Part shown: positions 16,864 through 25,938 of the stretch, piece after piece | Layout: each line of letters begins with the position of its first letter | How positions within the stretch are numbered: the first letter of the stretch is position 1 | DNA from: Nonomuraea montanisoli | Lineage (GTDB): Bacteria > Actinomycetota > Actinomycetes > Streptosporangiales > Streptosporangiaceae | Assembly (NCBI RefSeq): GCF_013363975.1 | Contig: NZ_JABWGN010000003.1 | Location: 310,001 to 374,000, forward strand | Length of the DNA stretch: 64,000 nucleotides | Reading direction: 5' to 3' | Notes under the pieces: model-generated | The model's input: the letters and a program-made list of their open reading frames with translations, nothing else | Told to the model about the DNA's origin: nothing | Databases searched by the model: none | Program-made: the position numbers and the translations under genes

Positions 16864-19758
16864 CTAGCCGAGGTCGCGCAGGAGGGCGTTCTCCAGGTGC
16901 ACGGAGACGTCGGCCAGTCGCCAGCCCTCCTGCGCGGCGCGGCGGGCCAGGTCCTCGTGCAGCTCGGCGCTCACCGGGATGATCTGGCCCCGTGAGTCGA
17001 GAATGGGCTGGTACTTGCGGCGGATCTCGTGGTCGTGGCGGCGGATGAAGGCGAGCAGCCCTTCGTGGTCGTGCGCGAGGTCCGTGACCGCCAGCACCGC
17101 ACGGTCCCTGAGCCAGGCGGGCATGGGGTAGTGCGCCCCGGCCTCCTCGACCAGCCGCGCCGGATCGGTGCGGTCGACGTCCTCCTGGGGTGGCGGAAAG
17201 CTTCCGGCCAGCACGACCATCAGCCCGTCGGTGGGAAAGCCGCCCGGCAGGGGACGGCCCTCGACCAGGGGTCTGACGACGCTCGTCAGAGCGCGCCGCG
17301 CGTGCTGGGCCAGCAGGACGTCGACGGCGTCGACCAGGATCACGCCCCGGTGGATGGTCGTCGGCCTGCCCGAGGAGCGGGAGACCAGCTCCTCGACGAT
17401 CTCCGTCACCCACCACGGCTGCCCGCCGGCGTCGTTGACCGCCTCCGCGTCCGGCCGCGTCAGCGCGGTCGCGTCCAGCACCGCCCACGGCACGTCCCAG
17501 ACCTCCGCCAGCGCCTCGACCAGGGCGGTGCGCTGGCCGGTGCGCGGGTCGACCAGGACGACGCACTGCCGGTCCGCCCCGCCGGCGGGCGAGCCGTAGT
17601 GCCTGCTGCTGGCCACCGCCAGGGTCTCCCTGGCGCGGACGGCTCCCGGCAGGAGGTTGGCGAGCTTCCGCGACACCTGGTGCGGGGTCAGCGCCCGGCC
17701 GCCGGTCGACGCGGAGACCAGCGCCGCGGAGTTCAGCCCCCTGCCCACCAGCTCGGCGTCGATGATCAGCGCTGACTCGCCGGGCTGCGCGCGCTCGTAC
17801 ATCGTGGCCGCCAGCGCGTTCTCCATGACGCCGCGCAGCCCGCGCGCCCCGACGCCGCGCAGGAGCGCCTCGCGGGCGATCCGCTCGACGCCGTCCTGGG
17901 TGAAGACCGTGCCCTTCCTGCCCTGGAGGGCCAGCAGTTCCGCGTACTCATGGGTCAGGCCGTTGTGCTCGTTCTGCAGGATCCGGACCAGTTCGGAGTG
18001 GTCGAGCGGGAGCGTCGCCGTGATCACCGGGAACCGGCCCACCAGCTCGGGCAGGAATCCGTACTCGATGACGTCCTCGGGCAGGATGTGGTCCATGAGC
18101 GCCGCCCGGTCGCCCAGGGAGCCCGGGGGGAGGCTGAGCCTGCGCGCCACGTGCTCAGCGAGGCCGTTGAAGGCGCCGAGGCACACGAACAGCACGTTCT
18201 TGGTGTCGAACTGGTAGAAGTCGAGATTGCCCGACAGTTCCGAGTCGCCCTTGGGGACGTCCACCACCGACCCCTCGACCAGCTTGAGCAGTTCCTGCTG
18301 CACGGCGCCGCTGGAGGCCCGGCTCCGCTCGCCGTGTCCGAGGGCGAGCTTGTCGAACTCGTCGACGCAGACGATGCCGTACTCCGCCCTGCGCAGGTTG
18401 AAGGAGCTGGCGATCAGCAGCCGGTAGAGCATCTTCTCCACCGTCATCCCGCCGTAGCCGGTGCTGCTCAGCACGGTGGCGTTGGCGATGACGAACGGCA
18501 CGTCGAGGAAGCGGGCGATCGTCTCGACCAGCATCGTCTTGCCCGTGCCGGTCGGGCCGAGCATCATCACGTTCGCCTTGCGGATGGCCACGGGCGGCGC
18601 CTCGAACCTGTTGGCCATCGTCAGCCGCAGGTAGTGGTTGCTGACCGCGACGGCCAGCCGTTCCTTGGCGGTGCGCTGACCCTCGATCCTGCCGTCCAGG
18701 TGCCGCACGATGTCGGACGGGTCGCGCAGGTCCACGCGTGGCAGGACGCGCGTCTTGGCGTCGATGAAGTCGTCCAGCGTCAGTCGCGTGGCCGACCGGG
18801 CGCCCGCGGCGGCAGCCGCCCAGTGGACGAGCTGCCGCAACTCCGCGCCGGTGAACCCGGCGACCCCCGCGGCGATGGCCCGGATGTCCAGCCCGGCGGC
18901 CAGATCGTGCTCCTTCAGCAGCAGCCGCAGGATGTCGGCGCGCTGCGCCTCGTCCGGCAGTTCCAGGTCGATGCGCAGACCGAAGCGGGTCGGCGCGAAC
19001 AGCGCCCGGTCGATCACACGGGGCCTGCTGGTGGCCGCGATGACGTAGACCCTGCCGTTGTCGTCGAGATCGTCCATGGCGCTCATCAGCTGCGCCATCG
19101 TGCGGTGGGCCTCGGCGTCACCGCCGGCGCCGACGCTGGGCCCGCTGCTGCGCTCCGCGGCGATCAGGTCGATCTGATCGATGAAGACGACGACCGGCTT
19201 GCTGCTGCCGGCGCTCCTGCTCGCTTCGAGGAACGCCTGCCGCATCCGGCTGGAGCCCATGCCGATGAGGATCTCGTGGAACTCGGCCCCCGAGTAGGTG
19301 AACAGGGGGGCGTTCGCCTCACCGGCGATCGCCCGCGCCAGAGCGGTCTTGCCGCACCCGGACGGTCCGGCGAGCAGAATCCCCCGCGGCACGTCGCCTC
19401 CCAGCCTGCCGTACGGCTTGCGCAGCCAGGCGACGACCGGTCCGAGCTCCTTCTTCACCTCGTCGAGCCCGCCGAGGCGGTCGAAGCGTTCGTCCGGCTT
19501 CTCCGCCGGCCGGCCGAGGCTCTGCACTTGCTGGGGCTGATTGGCGGCGATCTGCCGCAGGCCCCCCGCCAGCATCCTGATCGCCAGCCCGACGAAGATC
19601 AGCGGGAGGCTCACGGCCAGGACCAGCGCCCACGGCACGCCGACGAGCCAGGTGAACGCCGTCTTGATCCACGACCCCAGGTTGCGCCATTCGCCGCTGA
19701 ACACCAGGTAGAACACGACCGCGAGGGAGGGCACCGCCAACGGCCTCAGGTACTTCAC
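16864..19758 (-). CDS. Membrane-anchored triple-AAA ATPase (FtsH-like + ClpX-like + degenerate ClpX-like)
   Basis: A 964-residue protein. Two N-terminal transmembrane helices (about 5-21 and 35-62) precede an FtsH-type AAA domain: Walker A GPSGCGKT (131-138), Walker B FIDQID with D194 and Gln195 where Glu is expected, then an SRH-like AATSRPRVIDRALFAPTRF. There is no M41 HExGH protease domain. A ClpX-type AAA domain follows with Walker A GPTGTGKT (401-408), Walker B VDEFDK (D466/E467), LGAFNGL and EYGFLPELVGRFPV. It lacks the ClpX zinc domain, and the IGF loop region is shortened, so ClpP docking is unlikely. A third ClpX-like copy has lost Walker A (DPRTGQRT, 737-744) and has Ala811 in Walker B. 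Start GTG 19758 has GGGGAGA upstream, 14 nt after the CHAT gene stop. I infer an unfoldase feeding or gating the CHAT protease. Confidence 0.85.
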   Translation of the reverse strand: MKYLRPLAVPSLAVVFYLVFSGEWRNLGSWIKTAFTWLVGVPWALVLAVSLPLIFVGLAIRMLAGGLRQIAANQPQQVQSLGRPAEKPDERFDRLGGLDEVKKELGPVVAWLRKPYGRLGGDVPRGILLAGPSGCGKTALARAIAGEANAPLFTYSGAEFHEILIGMGSSRMRQAFLEASRSAGSSKPVVVFIDQIDLIAAERSSGPSVGAGGDAEAHRTMAQLMSAMDDLDDNGRVYVIAATSRPRVIDRALFAPTRFGLRIDLELPDEAQRADILRLLLKEHDLAAGLDIRAIAAGVAGFTGAELRQLVHWAAAAAGARSATRLTLDDFIDAKTRVLPRVDLRDPSDIVRHLDGRIEGQRTAKERLAVAVSNHYLRLTMANRFEAPPVAIRKANVMMLGPTGTGKTMLVETIARFLDVPFVIANATVLSSTGYGGMTVEKMLYRLLIASSFNLRRAEYGIVCVDEFDKLALGHGERSRASSGAVQQELLKLVEGSVVDVPKGDSELSGNLDFYQFDTKNVLFVCLGAFNGLAEHVARRLSLPPGSLGDRAALMDHILPEDVIEYGFLPELVGRFPVITATLPLDHSELVRILQNEHNGLTHEYAELLALQGRKGTVFTQDGVERIAREALLRGVGARGLRGVMENALAATMYERAQPGESALIIDAELVGRGLNSAALVSASTGGRALTPHQVSRKLANLLPGAVRARETLAVASSRHYGSPAGGADRQCVVLVDPRTGQRTALVEALAEVWDVPWAVLDATALTRPDAEAVNDAGGQPWWVTEIVEELVSRSSGRPTTIHRGVILVDAVDVLLAQHARRALTSVVRPLVEGRPLPGGFPTDGLMVVLAGSFPPPQEDVDRTDPARLVEEAGAHYPMPAWLRDRAVLAVTDLAHDHEGLLAFIRRHDHEIRRKYQPILDSRGQIIPVSAELHEDLARRAAQEGWRLADVSVHLENALLRDLG

Positions 19759-19772
19759 AGCGTCTCCCCTGC

Positions 19773-22700
19773 TCAGGGTCCGGTATGAGTGAACAGCGCC
19801 CAGACGAGCGGGGCGAAGGGCATGCGTTCCCGCAGCTCCAGCACGGCCTCGTGGAGTGCCGCGGCGGTGCCGGCCGCGTCCATGCCGCCCCGGCCGTCGC
19901 CCAGTCGCCGGTAGACCTGCGCCGCGACGTAGGGCGCCGTACTGTCCTCCAACTGCCATTGCGCGCCGATCACGTGGCGGTATCCCGCCAGGTGCACGGC
20001 GGACGACAGCGTGATGGCCTCGTCGGAGAGCCGTTCGTCGCCGCGCGAGGTGTCGCAGCCGGACAGGAACGCCAGCCGCGCGTGCTCGGACAGGTCGAGC
20101 GCCGCCAGGTCGCGAACCGTCAGCGGCCCGTCCCGCAGGACCAGCCAGGCGTGGAACGGGCTCGCCGTGTCCTGCGCCCCGTGGCAGGCGAAGTGCACCC
20201 AGGGGCTGGCCCGCAGCACGGTGACCACGGCCTCGCGCGTGGCGCTCGCCTCGCGCAGAACGCGGGCGCCGGGGAAGCACTCGCGGAAGATCTCCTCCTC
20301 ACGGGCCGCTCCCGGCAGGTCGTCCGCGCCGGGCGTCGTGGGCATGGACACGACCAGCGGCTGGCCGTCGGGCCGGGCGACGGGCGGCGGAAGCGAGCGG
20401 ACGTGCGCCAGCGCCCGCACGGTGGGGGTGTACGAGGACACCACCCGGTCCATCACCGTACGCGGGCGCGCGTCATGACGCGTGCGGTGGTCCCCCGAGG
20501 CGTGCAGCGGGAGGAAGACCGCCGGCCCGGTCGGGCACCACCAGACCCGCCGCGCGCCGGGCAGCCGGTCGAGCACCGGCCCCGTGATGGTGTCCCAGAC
20601 CCAGCCGAGGGTCTCCTGGACGGTCTGTCTGGCCGTCAGCCGGTCGTCGAACTCACGCGCGCCCCCGCGGAGCGCCTCGATCGCCTCGGTGAAGCCCGTC
20701 ACCCGGTCCTCGACCGCCTCCGCGGACAGGTCCGGCAGCGGCACGGCCGTGACCTCCCCGTCGGCGATGATGAGGGCGTCGCAGCGGTAGCGGCTGACGT
20801 TGAGGACGACCACAGGGCCGTCAGAGGCGGCCCCGGCCAGCCGGGTGAAGTTCATCGACCGCTGGAAGTCCTCGAACCCCGGCTGCCGACGGATCTCCGC
20901 CACCAACGCGGCGTGCCGCCTGGCCGCCGCGTGCCTGCGGTCCATGTCGTGATCCATGTCGTGATCCATGTCGGCGGACCGGGCGTCGAGATCGGCGTAG
21001 ACCTCCGTGAGGCGGCCGGCCAGGTCGGGCAGTTCCCGGGCCAGCCGGTCGCGGGCGGCTCTGGCGTCGAGCGCCTGCGCCAGCAGGACTCCCCTGCCCT
21101 GCTCCAGCAGCTCGATCGCCAGGCGGGCGTCGCCGGTCTCGAGCGCGCAGGCGGCCGCGTCGCTCGCCGCCCCCTGGAACTCCGCGAGCAGCCGCTCCTG
21201 GTCACCGCGGCTCAGGCCGCGCCAGGCCATGGCCTCCAGCAGCCCCACCATGACCCCGAATCCCTGTACGGCCAGCGCGAAGTCGCCCTGACCCGCGGCG
21301 AGGCGCCCCCAGAACCTGGCGGCGCCCGCGCGCGAGCCCGCCGGGGCCGCCTCGATGGCCGCGGTCTCGCGCAGCGCCTCGATCGCCCCCGCCCGCAGCC
21401 GCTCCGCCTCGCCCGGCTCGTCGTCGGCCCAGCGGTCGAGCAGCAGGGCCAACTCGTGGAGAACGCTGGCCCTGCGCGGCTGTCCAGGGGGCGTCAGCTC
21501 CAGGGTCTGGCGCAGAAGGCCCACCACCCTGTCGTACGGGGCGGGCTCGCCCGTGGCCTTGGCGCGCAGCGACAGGCTGATGCCCAGCGCGGAGAGCCAC
21601 ATGGGGTATTCGGCGTGCGTGACCGGCCCGGCCGCGACCGCGCCCTCCAGCATGTCGACGGCCTCGTCGAGATCGTCGATCACATGGGCGGGCCTGGGGC
21701 CGTCCCGCACCTCGTGGACGAGCCCCGCCAGCGCGTCGGCGTCGGCCGGCAGGGGGATCTCACCACTCGCCAGGCGCCGGATCAGGTGGGTGATCTTCCG
21801 CTCCCGCTCGGTCACCAGCGCGGCCTCGGACTGCGCGATCAACGCCAGCCCCAGGCTGGCCATCATGCCCGCCCGGCTCACGTGCGTGTCGCCGAGCCGG
21901 GCCAGGCCGGCGCGGAGCAGCTCGACCGCATCACCGGAGGCCGCCGCCTGGTCGTGGACCATGAGCGCGTTGGCCAGGTTCCTCGTGGCCAGGCCGCCGT
22001 CCGGCGTCTCCTGGGGCACGGAGGCGACGGACTCACGCAGGATCAGCCGCGCCTCCTCCAGCGCGGCCGTGTCGTCGTACTGGACGTACCGCTGGAACAG
22101 GGCGCTGCCCAGGTTGGACAAGTAGGTGCCGCGCAGGGAGTGCTCGCGCGGGGTCAGCCGCACGCACGCGCGCAGCGTCTCGATCGCGTCGTCCAGGTCC
22201 TTCTCCAGGCCGAGGTCCTCGAACCGCGCGATCAGGGAGCCGCCGAGGTTGGCCCGGTAGAGGGCGGCGTCGTAGTGGTGGTCGGGAGTGGCCCGCACCG
22301 CCTCGGAATGCGCCTCGATCGCGCCGTCGATGTCCTCCCGGCGGCGCCCGCGCTCGTAGGCGTGGTGCAGGGCTGTGCCGAGGCCGGTGAGGGCCATGCC
22401 CCGGTTGGCGTGGTCGGGCGGCGTCAGCGCCACCCCCTCCCGGTACAGCCGCAGGCACTCGGCAAGGTGCTCCTCGCGCCCGGTGATCTGGTAGGCGATC
22501 GAGTAGGTGTTGGCGAGATTGGCCAGGAACAGGCCGCGCTCCGGGTCGCACTCGGGTAACCGCTCGATGCCCGCCTCGAGCAGGTCCTGGGTCGCCTTGA
22601 GGTCGGCGGTGGAGCCGGTCGCCTGCATCCTGCGCCCCATCGCGGTGCCCAGCGCGGACAACAGCTCGGCGTACGCGGGATGCCGGTCGGGCAGACCCGC

Positions 22701-23654
22701 CAGGGTCGCGCGCATGGCCGCGATGACCTCGTCGAGGAGCGTGAGCCGGCCCGACATCATCGCGACGATCGAGGCGTAGTAGGCGATCCTGACCAGGTGT
22801 TCGGTCCGGAGCGCGTGCTCCTCCGGCAGCAGCGTCATCTGCTCGCGGAAATGGGCGATGAGCCGATCCACGGTGACGACCCGCTCCGAGACCTCGATGC
22901 CGTGGTCGAGCGCCCAGCCGAGCCCCGCCCTGATGCTGCGCCGGTCGATCTCGGTCGCGGCCGGGAAGCGCTCCCGCACGACCTCGAGCAGCTCACGCAG
23001 GTCCCGGTCGCGGTGTGGCAGGTCCCATCGCTGCAGGAGCAGCATGGCCAGCTTGACCACCCGCGACAGGTAGTAGGGGTGGTCGGGGCCGGTCGTCCGC
23101 ACCAGCCGGGTCAGGATCGCGTAGGTCTCGTCCTGATACTCCCTGAGCGACTCCGGGCGCAGCTCGGCCTGCATCTCCAGCGCCAGGATCAGGTTCACCA
23201 TCGCCGAGTCGCGCAGCTCGGGGTCCAGCCCCGGGCCGGCGCACGCCTCGCGGAGCAGGGCGACGGCCTCGTCCAGCACGCCGCGGTTCTCCGCCGCCAT
23301 GCTGCGGTCCGGCCGGTGCAGCTCGTAGGTGTTCAGCAGTGCCGTGGCCCGGCTCAGCCGGGCCGCCACGCCGGCATCGGTGCCCTCCGCCAGCCGTACG
23401 GCGGTGCGGTGGACGGCGAGCGACTCCGCGATGTCCTCGATCCGCCCGACGTGGTCGAACCGCATCGACAGTCCGTCGCCGAGCGCCGACAGCCATTCCG
23501 CCCGCTCGGGGTGGCGCTCGGGCACCAGCTCCAGCGCGCCCCTGAGCGTTTCCAGCGCCTCGTCCAACTGCTGGAGATCATGTGTCGAGGGGTACTCACG
23601 GATCATCCACGCCGCGTGTCGCGCGGCGCGCACGGCTCGGCGTCGTCGAAGCAT
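19773..23654 (-). CDS. TPR-CHAT protein (caspase-like protease with helical repeats)
   Basis: A 1293-residue protein. Most of it (about 20-950) is helical with TPR-like repeats rich in LGxALxxRYexxG and LEEAxxxLREAV units; a charged coiled region with a (MDHD)n tract lies near residue 900-910. The C-terminal CHAT domain (~1040-1293) holds the catalytic dyad: H1158 in HFACHG and C1200 in LSGCDT, with ALTLSSA/AGYRHVIGAQW and LVWALFTHTG as expected. CHAT proteases in other systems cleave partner proteins on stimulation (Csx29 in type III-E CRISPR, gasdermin activation). ATG 23654 is chosen because GGGGAGG lies 6 nt upstream. It heads an operon with the triple-AAA gene. Confidence 0.9.
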   Translation of the reverse strand: MLRRRRAVRAARHAAWMIREYPSTHDLQQLDEALETLRGALELVPERHPERAEWLSALGDGLSMRFDHVGRIEDIAESLAVHRTAVRLAEGTDAGVAARLSRATALLNTYELHRPDRSMAAENRGVLDEAVALLREACAGPGLDPELRDSAMVNLILALEMQAELRPESLREYQDETYAILTRLVRTTGPDHPYYLSRVVKLAMLLLQRWDLPHRDRDLRELLEVVRERFPAATEIDRRSIRAGLGWALDHGIEVSERVVTVDRLIAHFREQMTLLPEEHALRTEHLVRIAYYASIVAMMSGRLTLLDEVIAAMRATLAGLPDRHPAYAELLSALGTAMGRRMQATGSTADLKATQDLLEAGIERLPECDPERGLFLANLANTYSIAYQITGREEHLAECLRLYREGVALTPPDHANRGMALTGLGTALHHAYERGRRREDIDGAIEAHSEAVRATPDHHYDAALYRANLGGSLIARFEDLGLEKDLDDAIETLRACVRLTPREHSLRGTYLSNLGSALFQRYVQYDDTAALEEARLILRESVASVPQETPDGGLATRNLANALMVHDQAAASGDAVELLRAGLARLGDTHVSRAGMMASLGLALIAQSEAALVTERERKITHLIRRLASGEIPLPADADALAGLVHEVRDGPRPAHVIDDLDEAVDMLEGAVAAGPVTHAEYPMWLSALGISLSLRAKATGEPAPYDRVVGLLRQTLELTPPGQPRRASVLHELALLLDRWADDEPGEAERLRAGAIEALRETAAIEAAPAGSRAGAARFWGRLAAGQGDFALAVQGFGVMVGLLEAMAWRGLSRGDQERLLAEFQGAASDAAACALETGDARLAIELLEQGRGVLLAQALDARAARDRLARELPDLAGRLTEVYADLDARSADMDHDMDHDMDRRHAAARRHAALVAEIRRQPGFEDFQRSMNFTRLAGAASDGPVVVLNVSRYRCDALIIADGEVTAVPLPDLSAEAVEDRVTGFTEAIEALRGGAREFDDRLTARQTVQETLGWVWDTITGPVLDRLPGARRVWWCPTGPAVFLPLHASGDHRTRHDARPRTVMDRVVSSYTPTVRALAHVRSLPPPVARPDGQPLVVSMPTTPGADDLPGAAREEEIFRECFPGARVLREASATREAVVTVLRASPWVHFACHGAQDTASPFHAWLVLRDGPLTVRDLAALDLSEHARLAFLSGCDTSRGDERLSDEAITLSSAVHLAGYRHVIGAQWQLEDSTAPYVAAQVYRRLGDGRGGMDAAGTAAALHEAVLELRERMPFAPLVWALFTHTGP
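20941..20972. repeat. 12-bp in-frame tandem repeat in the CHAT gene
   Basis: TCCATGTCGTGA is repeated 2.7 times, encoding an alternating Met-Asp-His-Asp tract on the minus strand. The period is a multiple of three, so copy changes would keep the frame. Confidence 0.85.
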
Positions 23655-23776
23655 CCGCATCCTCCCCACGGGGCCGGCCGAACGATCCTCATCGCATCGG
23701 AGCACTCTCCTGCGGTTCGTCTCCGGGGATGCGCGTGTTACCGCCCCTTCGCCTTGCCGCCCCCCGCGGCGGGTGG

Positions 23777-23782
23777 TAGACA
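23777..23782 (+). promoter_or_regulatory. -10 box of the divergent small Cys-protein gene
   Basis: TAGACA ends 7 nt before ATG 23790, with no Shine-Dalgarno sequence in between, suggesting leaderless transcription. It lies in the 135-bp divergent region shared with the CHAT gene. Confidence 0.45.
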
Positions 23783-23789
23783 CCAAGCC

Positions 23790-24155
23790 ATGGCAGACCT
23801 GCCGGACGACGGCCGCGCCTTGGCGGCTCTGTGCGAGAGCTTCCCCCGGCTGGTCCGCATGGCCGCGTCGGAGGGGTGGTCGGCGGAGCTCGGCGAGGCC
23901 CGGCGCGCGCTGCGCGAAGGGGAGCGACGCCCTCGGGAGGTCGTCGACGAGCTGAGCCGGATGCTTGGCCTGGACGTCCTGATACGCGGCAAACCGGTCG
24001 TCCCCGACCTTCCATCGGCGGGGCACCTCCCGCCGCCGCCCGGCGGATACCGCTGCCCGAAGGACCGCTGCCCGCGCGACACCCGGCCCGAGCCCGGCGG
24101 CGCGATCCCGGCCTGCGACGTCTATGAGCTGCCGCTGAAATACTCGCCGGGATGA
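23790..24155 (+). CDS. Small protein with N-terminal helical domain and C-terminal three-Cys motif
   Basis: A 121-residue protein. The first 60 residues are predicted helical (ALAALCESFPRLVRMAA then a charged helix ending DELSRMLG). A Pro-rich linker (70-86) leads to YRCPKDRCPRD with C89 and C94, then PAC with C109, followed by a short hydrophobic tail. The Y-x-CP-x3-C-x-R ... P-x-C pattern looks like a small metal- or redox-sensing knuckle attached to an adaptor-like helical domain. I do not recognise a named family. It is divergent from the CHAT gene and its TGA overlaps the ATG of the next membrane gene, so it probably belongs to the same system. Confidence 0.75.
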   Translation: MADLPDDGRALAALCESFPRLVRMAASEGWSAELGEARRALREGERRPREVVDELSRMLGLDVLIRGKPVVPDLPSAGHLPPPPGGYRCPKDRCPRDTRPEPGGAIPACDVYELPLKYSPG

Positions 24156-25045
24156 CGGGGTTCCTGTCCGGCCTCGGGCAGAAGCTCGCCGAGCGGTGGC
24201 TGGCCGTGCTCGTCCTGCCCGGCGCGCTGTTCGAGGCGGTGCTCTGGCTCGCCGCCGTCCTCGGCCACCGGCACCCGTGGGACGTCCCGTTCCTGACCGA
24301 CCGGGCCGCCGCCCAGACCAGGGCCCTGGACGGCAAGCCCGTCGCGCAGGCCCTGCTGCTCGTCGCCCTCCTGCTGGGCGCGTTCGGGGCGGGGCTGGGC
24401 GCCAACGCGCTCGCGGGGCCGGTCGTGCGCTGCTGGTTCATGCGGGGTCCGCGGTGGCTGGCCCGGCCCCTGGTCGAGCGGCGCAGGAACCGCTGGGACG
24501 GCGCGCACCGGGACTTCGAGACGGCGACGGCGGGCGAGGGCGAGAGCGCCGCGGACTTCCAGCGCCGCCGAGGCGAACTGGCCGCGCGGCGCAACGCCAT
24601 CGCCCTGGCCCGCCCGTTCCGGCCGACCTGGATGGGCGACCAGATGGATGCCGTCGTCACCCGCGTCCACAACCGCTACGGCATCGACCTCGACGCCGCC
24701 TGGCCGCGCCTGTGGCTCGTCGTCCCCGACCACGTACGCGCCACGATCGGCGACGCCCGCGCCGCCCTGTCCGGCGCCGCGACCACGGCGGCCTGGGGCG
24801 TGCTGTACCTGGGCACGGCGGCGATCACCCTGTGGTGGCCGGCGGCGCTGGTCGGCGCGGTGACGATCGCGGTCGGCCACCGCAGGGGAAGGGCGGCGAC
24901 GGGGACGCTGGCCCAGGTGTGTGAGGCCACCGTGGACCTCTACGGGGTGGAGCTGGCCAAAGCCCTCAACGTCCCGCTCGCCGACGGCCAGGTGACCCCG
25001 CGCGCCGGCTTCACCCTCACCGAACTCCTCCGCAAGGGCACCTGA
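24152..25045 (+). CDS. Membrane protein of unknown function linked to the CHAT/AAA cassette
   Basis: A 297-residue protein. Hydrophobic helices lie at about 15-35 (WLAVLVLPGALFEAVLWLAAV), 62-85 and 210-245. Between them is a long charged cytosolic segment with RRRNRWDGAHRDFETA and RGELAARRNAIALARPFRPTWMGDQMDAV. The C-terminal 60 residues are soluble. No enzymatic motif is visible. The ATG overlaps the stop of the Cys-protein gene by 4 nt, so the two are translated together. By position it is the membrane partner of the CHAT system; a pore or a membrane-anchored CHAT substrate is possible but unproven. Confidence 0.75.
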   Translation: MTGFLSGLGQKLAERWLAVLVLPGALFEAVLWLAAVLGHRHPWDVPFLTDRAAAQTRALDGKPVAQALLLVALLLGAFGAGLGANALAGPVVRCWFMRGPRWLARPLVERRRNRWDGAHRDFETATAGEGESAADFQRRRGELAARRNAIALARPFRPTWMGDQMDAVVTRVHNRYGIDLDAAWPRLWLVVPDHVRATIGDARAALSGAATTAAWGVLYLGTAAITLWWPAALVGAVTIAVGHRRGRAATGTLAQVCEATVDLYGVELAKALNVPLADGQVTPRAGFTLTELLRKGT

Positions 25046-25065
25046 AGCCCGTCGGAGCGCCTCCG

Positions 25066-25938
25066 TCAGCCCTTGAGGACCCTCTCCCAGTCGACGGTCC
25101 TGGCCCAGTCGGCGTACGTGTGCCAGCGCACCGACGGGTAGGCGGCGCGCAGGGCGGCCGTGTCGACGAAGTCGGTGTTGCGCTCGAAGGCGTCGAACAT
25201 GTCCGCCACCTCCTCCCCCGCCCACTGCCGGACCATGTCGAGGGGCAGCCTGCGGTACGGGATCTCGCGGCCGATGACCTCGCCGAGGATCCGGGCGGCC
25301 TCCTCACCCGTGACGCGGTCGGAGGCGAGGTCGACGCGCCTGCCGATCATCTCGGCGGGGTTCTCGACGGCGTGGACGGCCAGGGCGGCGATGTCGAGGA
25401 CCGTGACCTGGTCCAGGTGCTTGCCGGGCGACAGCGGGCTGGCCAGGGCGCCGTCGGCGAGGCCGCTGAAACCGAGGTCGAGGACGTTCTCCATGAAGTA
25501 GACGGGGCCGAGGACCGTCGCGGGCACCTGCCGTTCGCGCAGGTACGCCTCGACGAGCTGCTTGCTGTCGGCGTGGTCGACGTTGGTGGCCTCCAGGCGG
25601 TCGCCGCCGCGTACGGAGGAGTGGACGAGGTGGGCGCCGGCGCGCTCGGCGGCGTCCACGATGCGCCGCCCCTGGGCGACCTCCTCGTCCTTGCCGCCCT
25701 CGCCGAACGGCACGGACAGCCCGAAGACGGCGTCCACGCCGGTGGCGGCCCGGTCGAGCGCTTCGGCGTCGCCCAGGTCGCCCGGGGCGAGCCGCGCGCC
25801 GGCGGCGGACAGCGCCCGGGCGGCGGGCGACTCCTGCGAGCGGACGTAGGCCACCACCTCGTGCCCGCGGTCCAGGAGCAGGCGTGCCACCGCGCCGCCC
25901 TGCTTGCCGGTGGCGCCGATGACGAGAACTGTGGTCAT
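25066..25938 (-). CDS. NmrA-like NAD(P)-binding protein
   Basis: A 290-residue atypical short-chain dehydrogenase. The nucleotide-binding loop GATGKQGG is at residues ~8-15, and the NmrA/HSCARG-like features are FGLSVPFGEGGKDEEVAQGR, VHSSVRGGDRLEA and YFMENVLD. The catalytic Tyr-x3-Lys of true SDRs is not evident, consistent with a redox-sensing or isoflavone-reductase-like role. The ATG at 25938 has AGGAGA upstream; the longer frame is not needed. It ends convergently 20 nt from the membrane gene of the CHAT cassette. Confidence 0.88.
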   Translation of the reverse strand: MTTVLVIGATGKQGGAVARLLLDRGHEVVAYVRSQESPAARALSAAGARLAPGDLGDAEALDRAATGVDAVFGLSVPFGEGGKDEEVAQGRRIVDAAERAGAHLVHSSVRGGDRLEATNVDHADSKQLVEAYLRERQVPATVLGPVYFMENVLDLGFSGLADGALASPLSPGKHLDQVTVLDIAALAVHAVENPAEMIGRRVDLASDRVTGEEAARILGEVIGREIPYRRLPLDMVRQWAGEEVADMFDAFERNTDFVDTAALRAAYPSVRWHTYADWARTVDWERVLKG

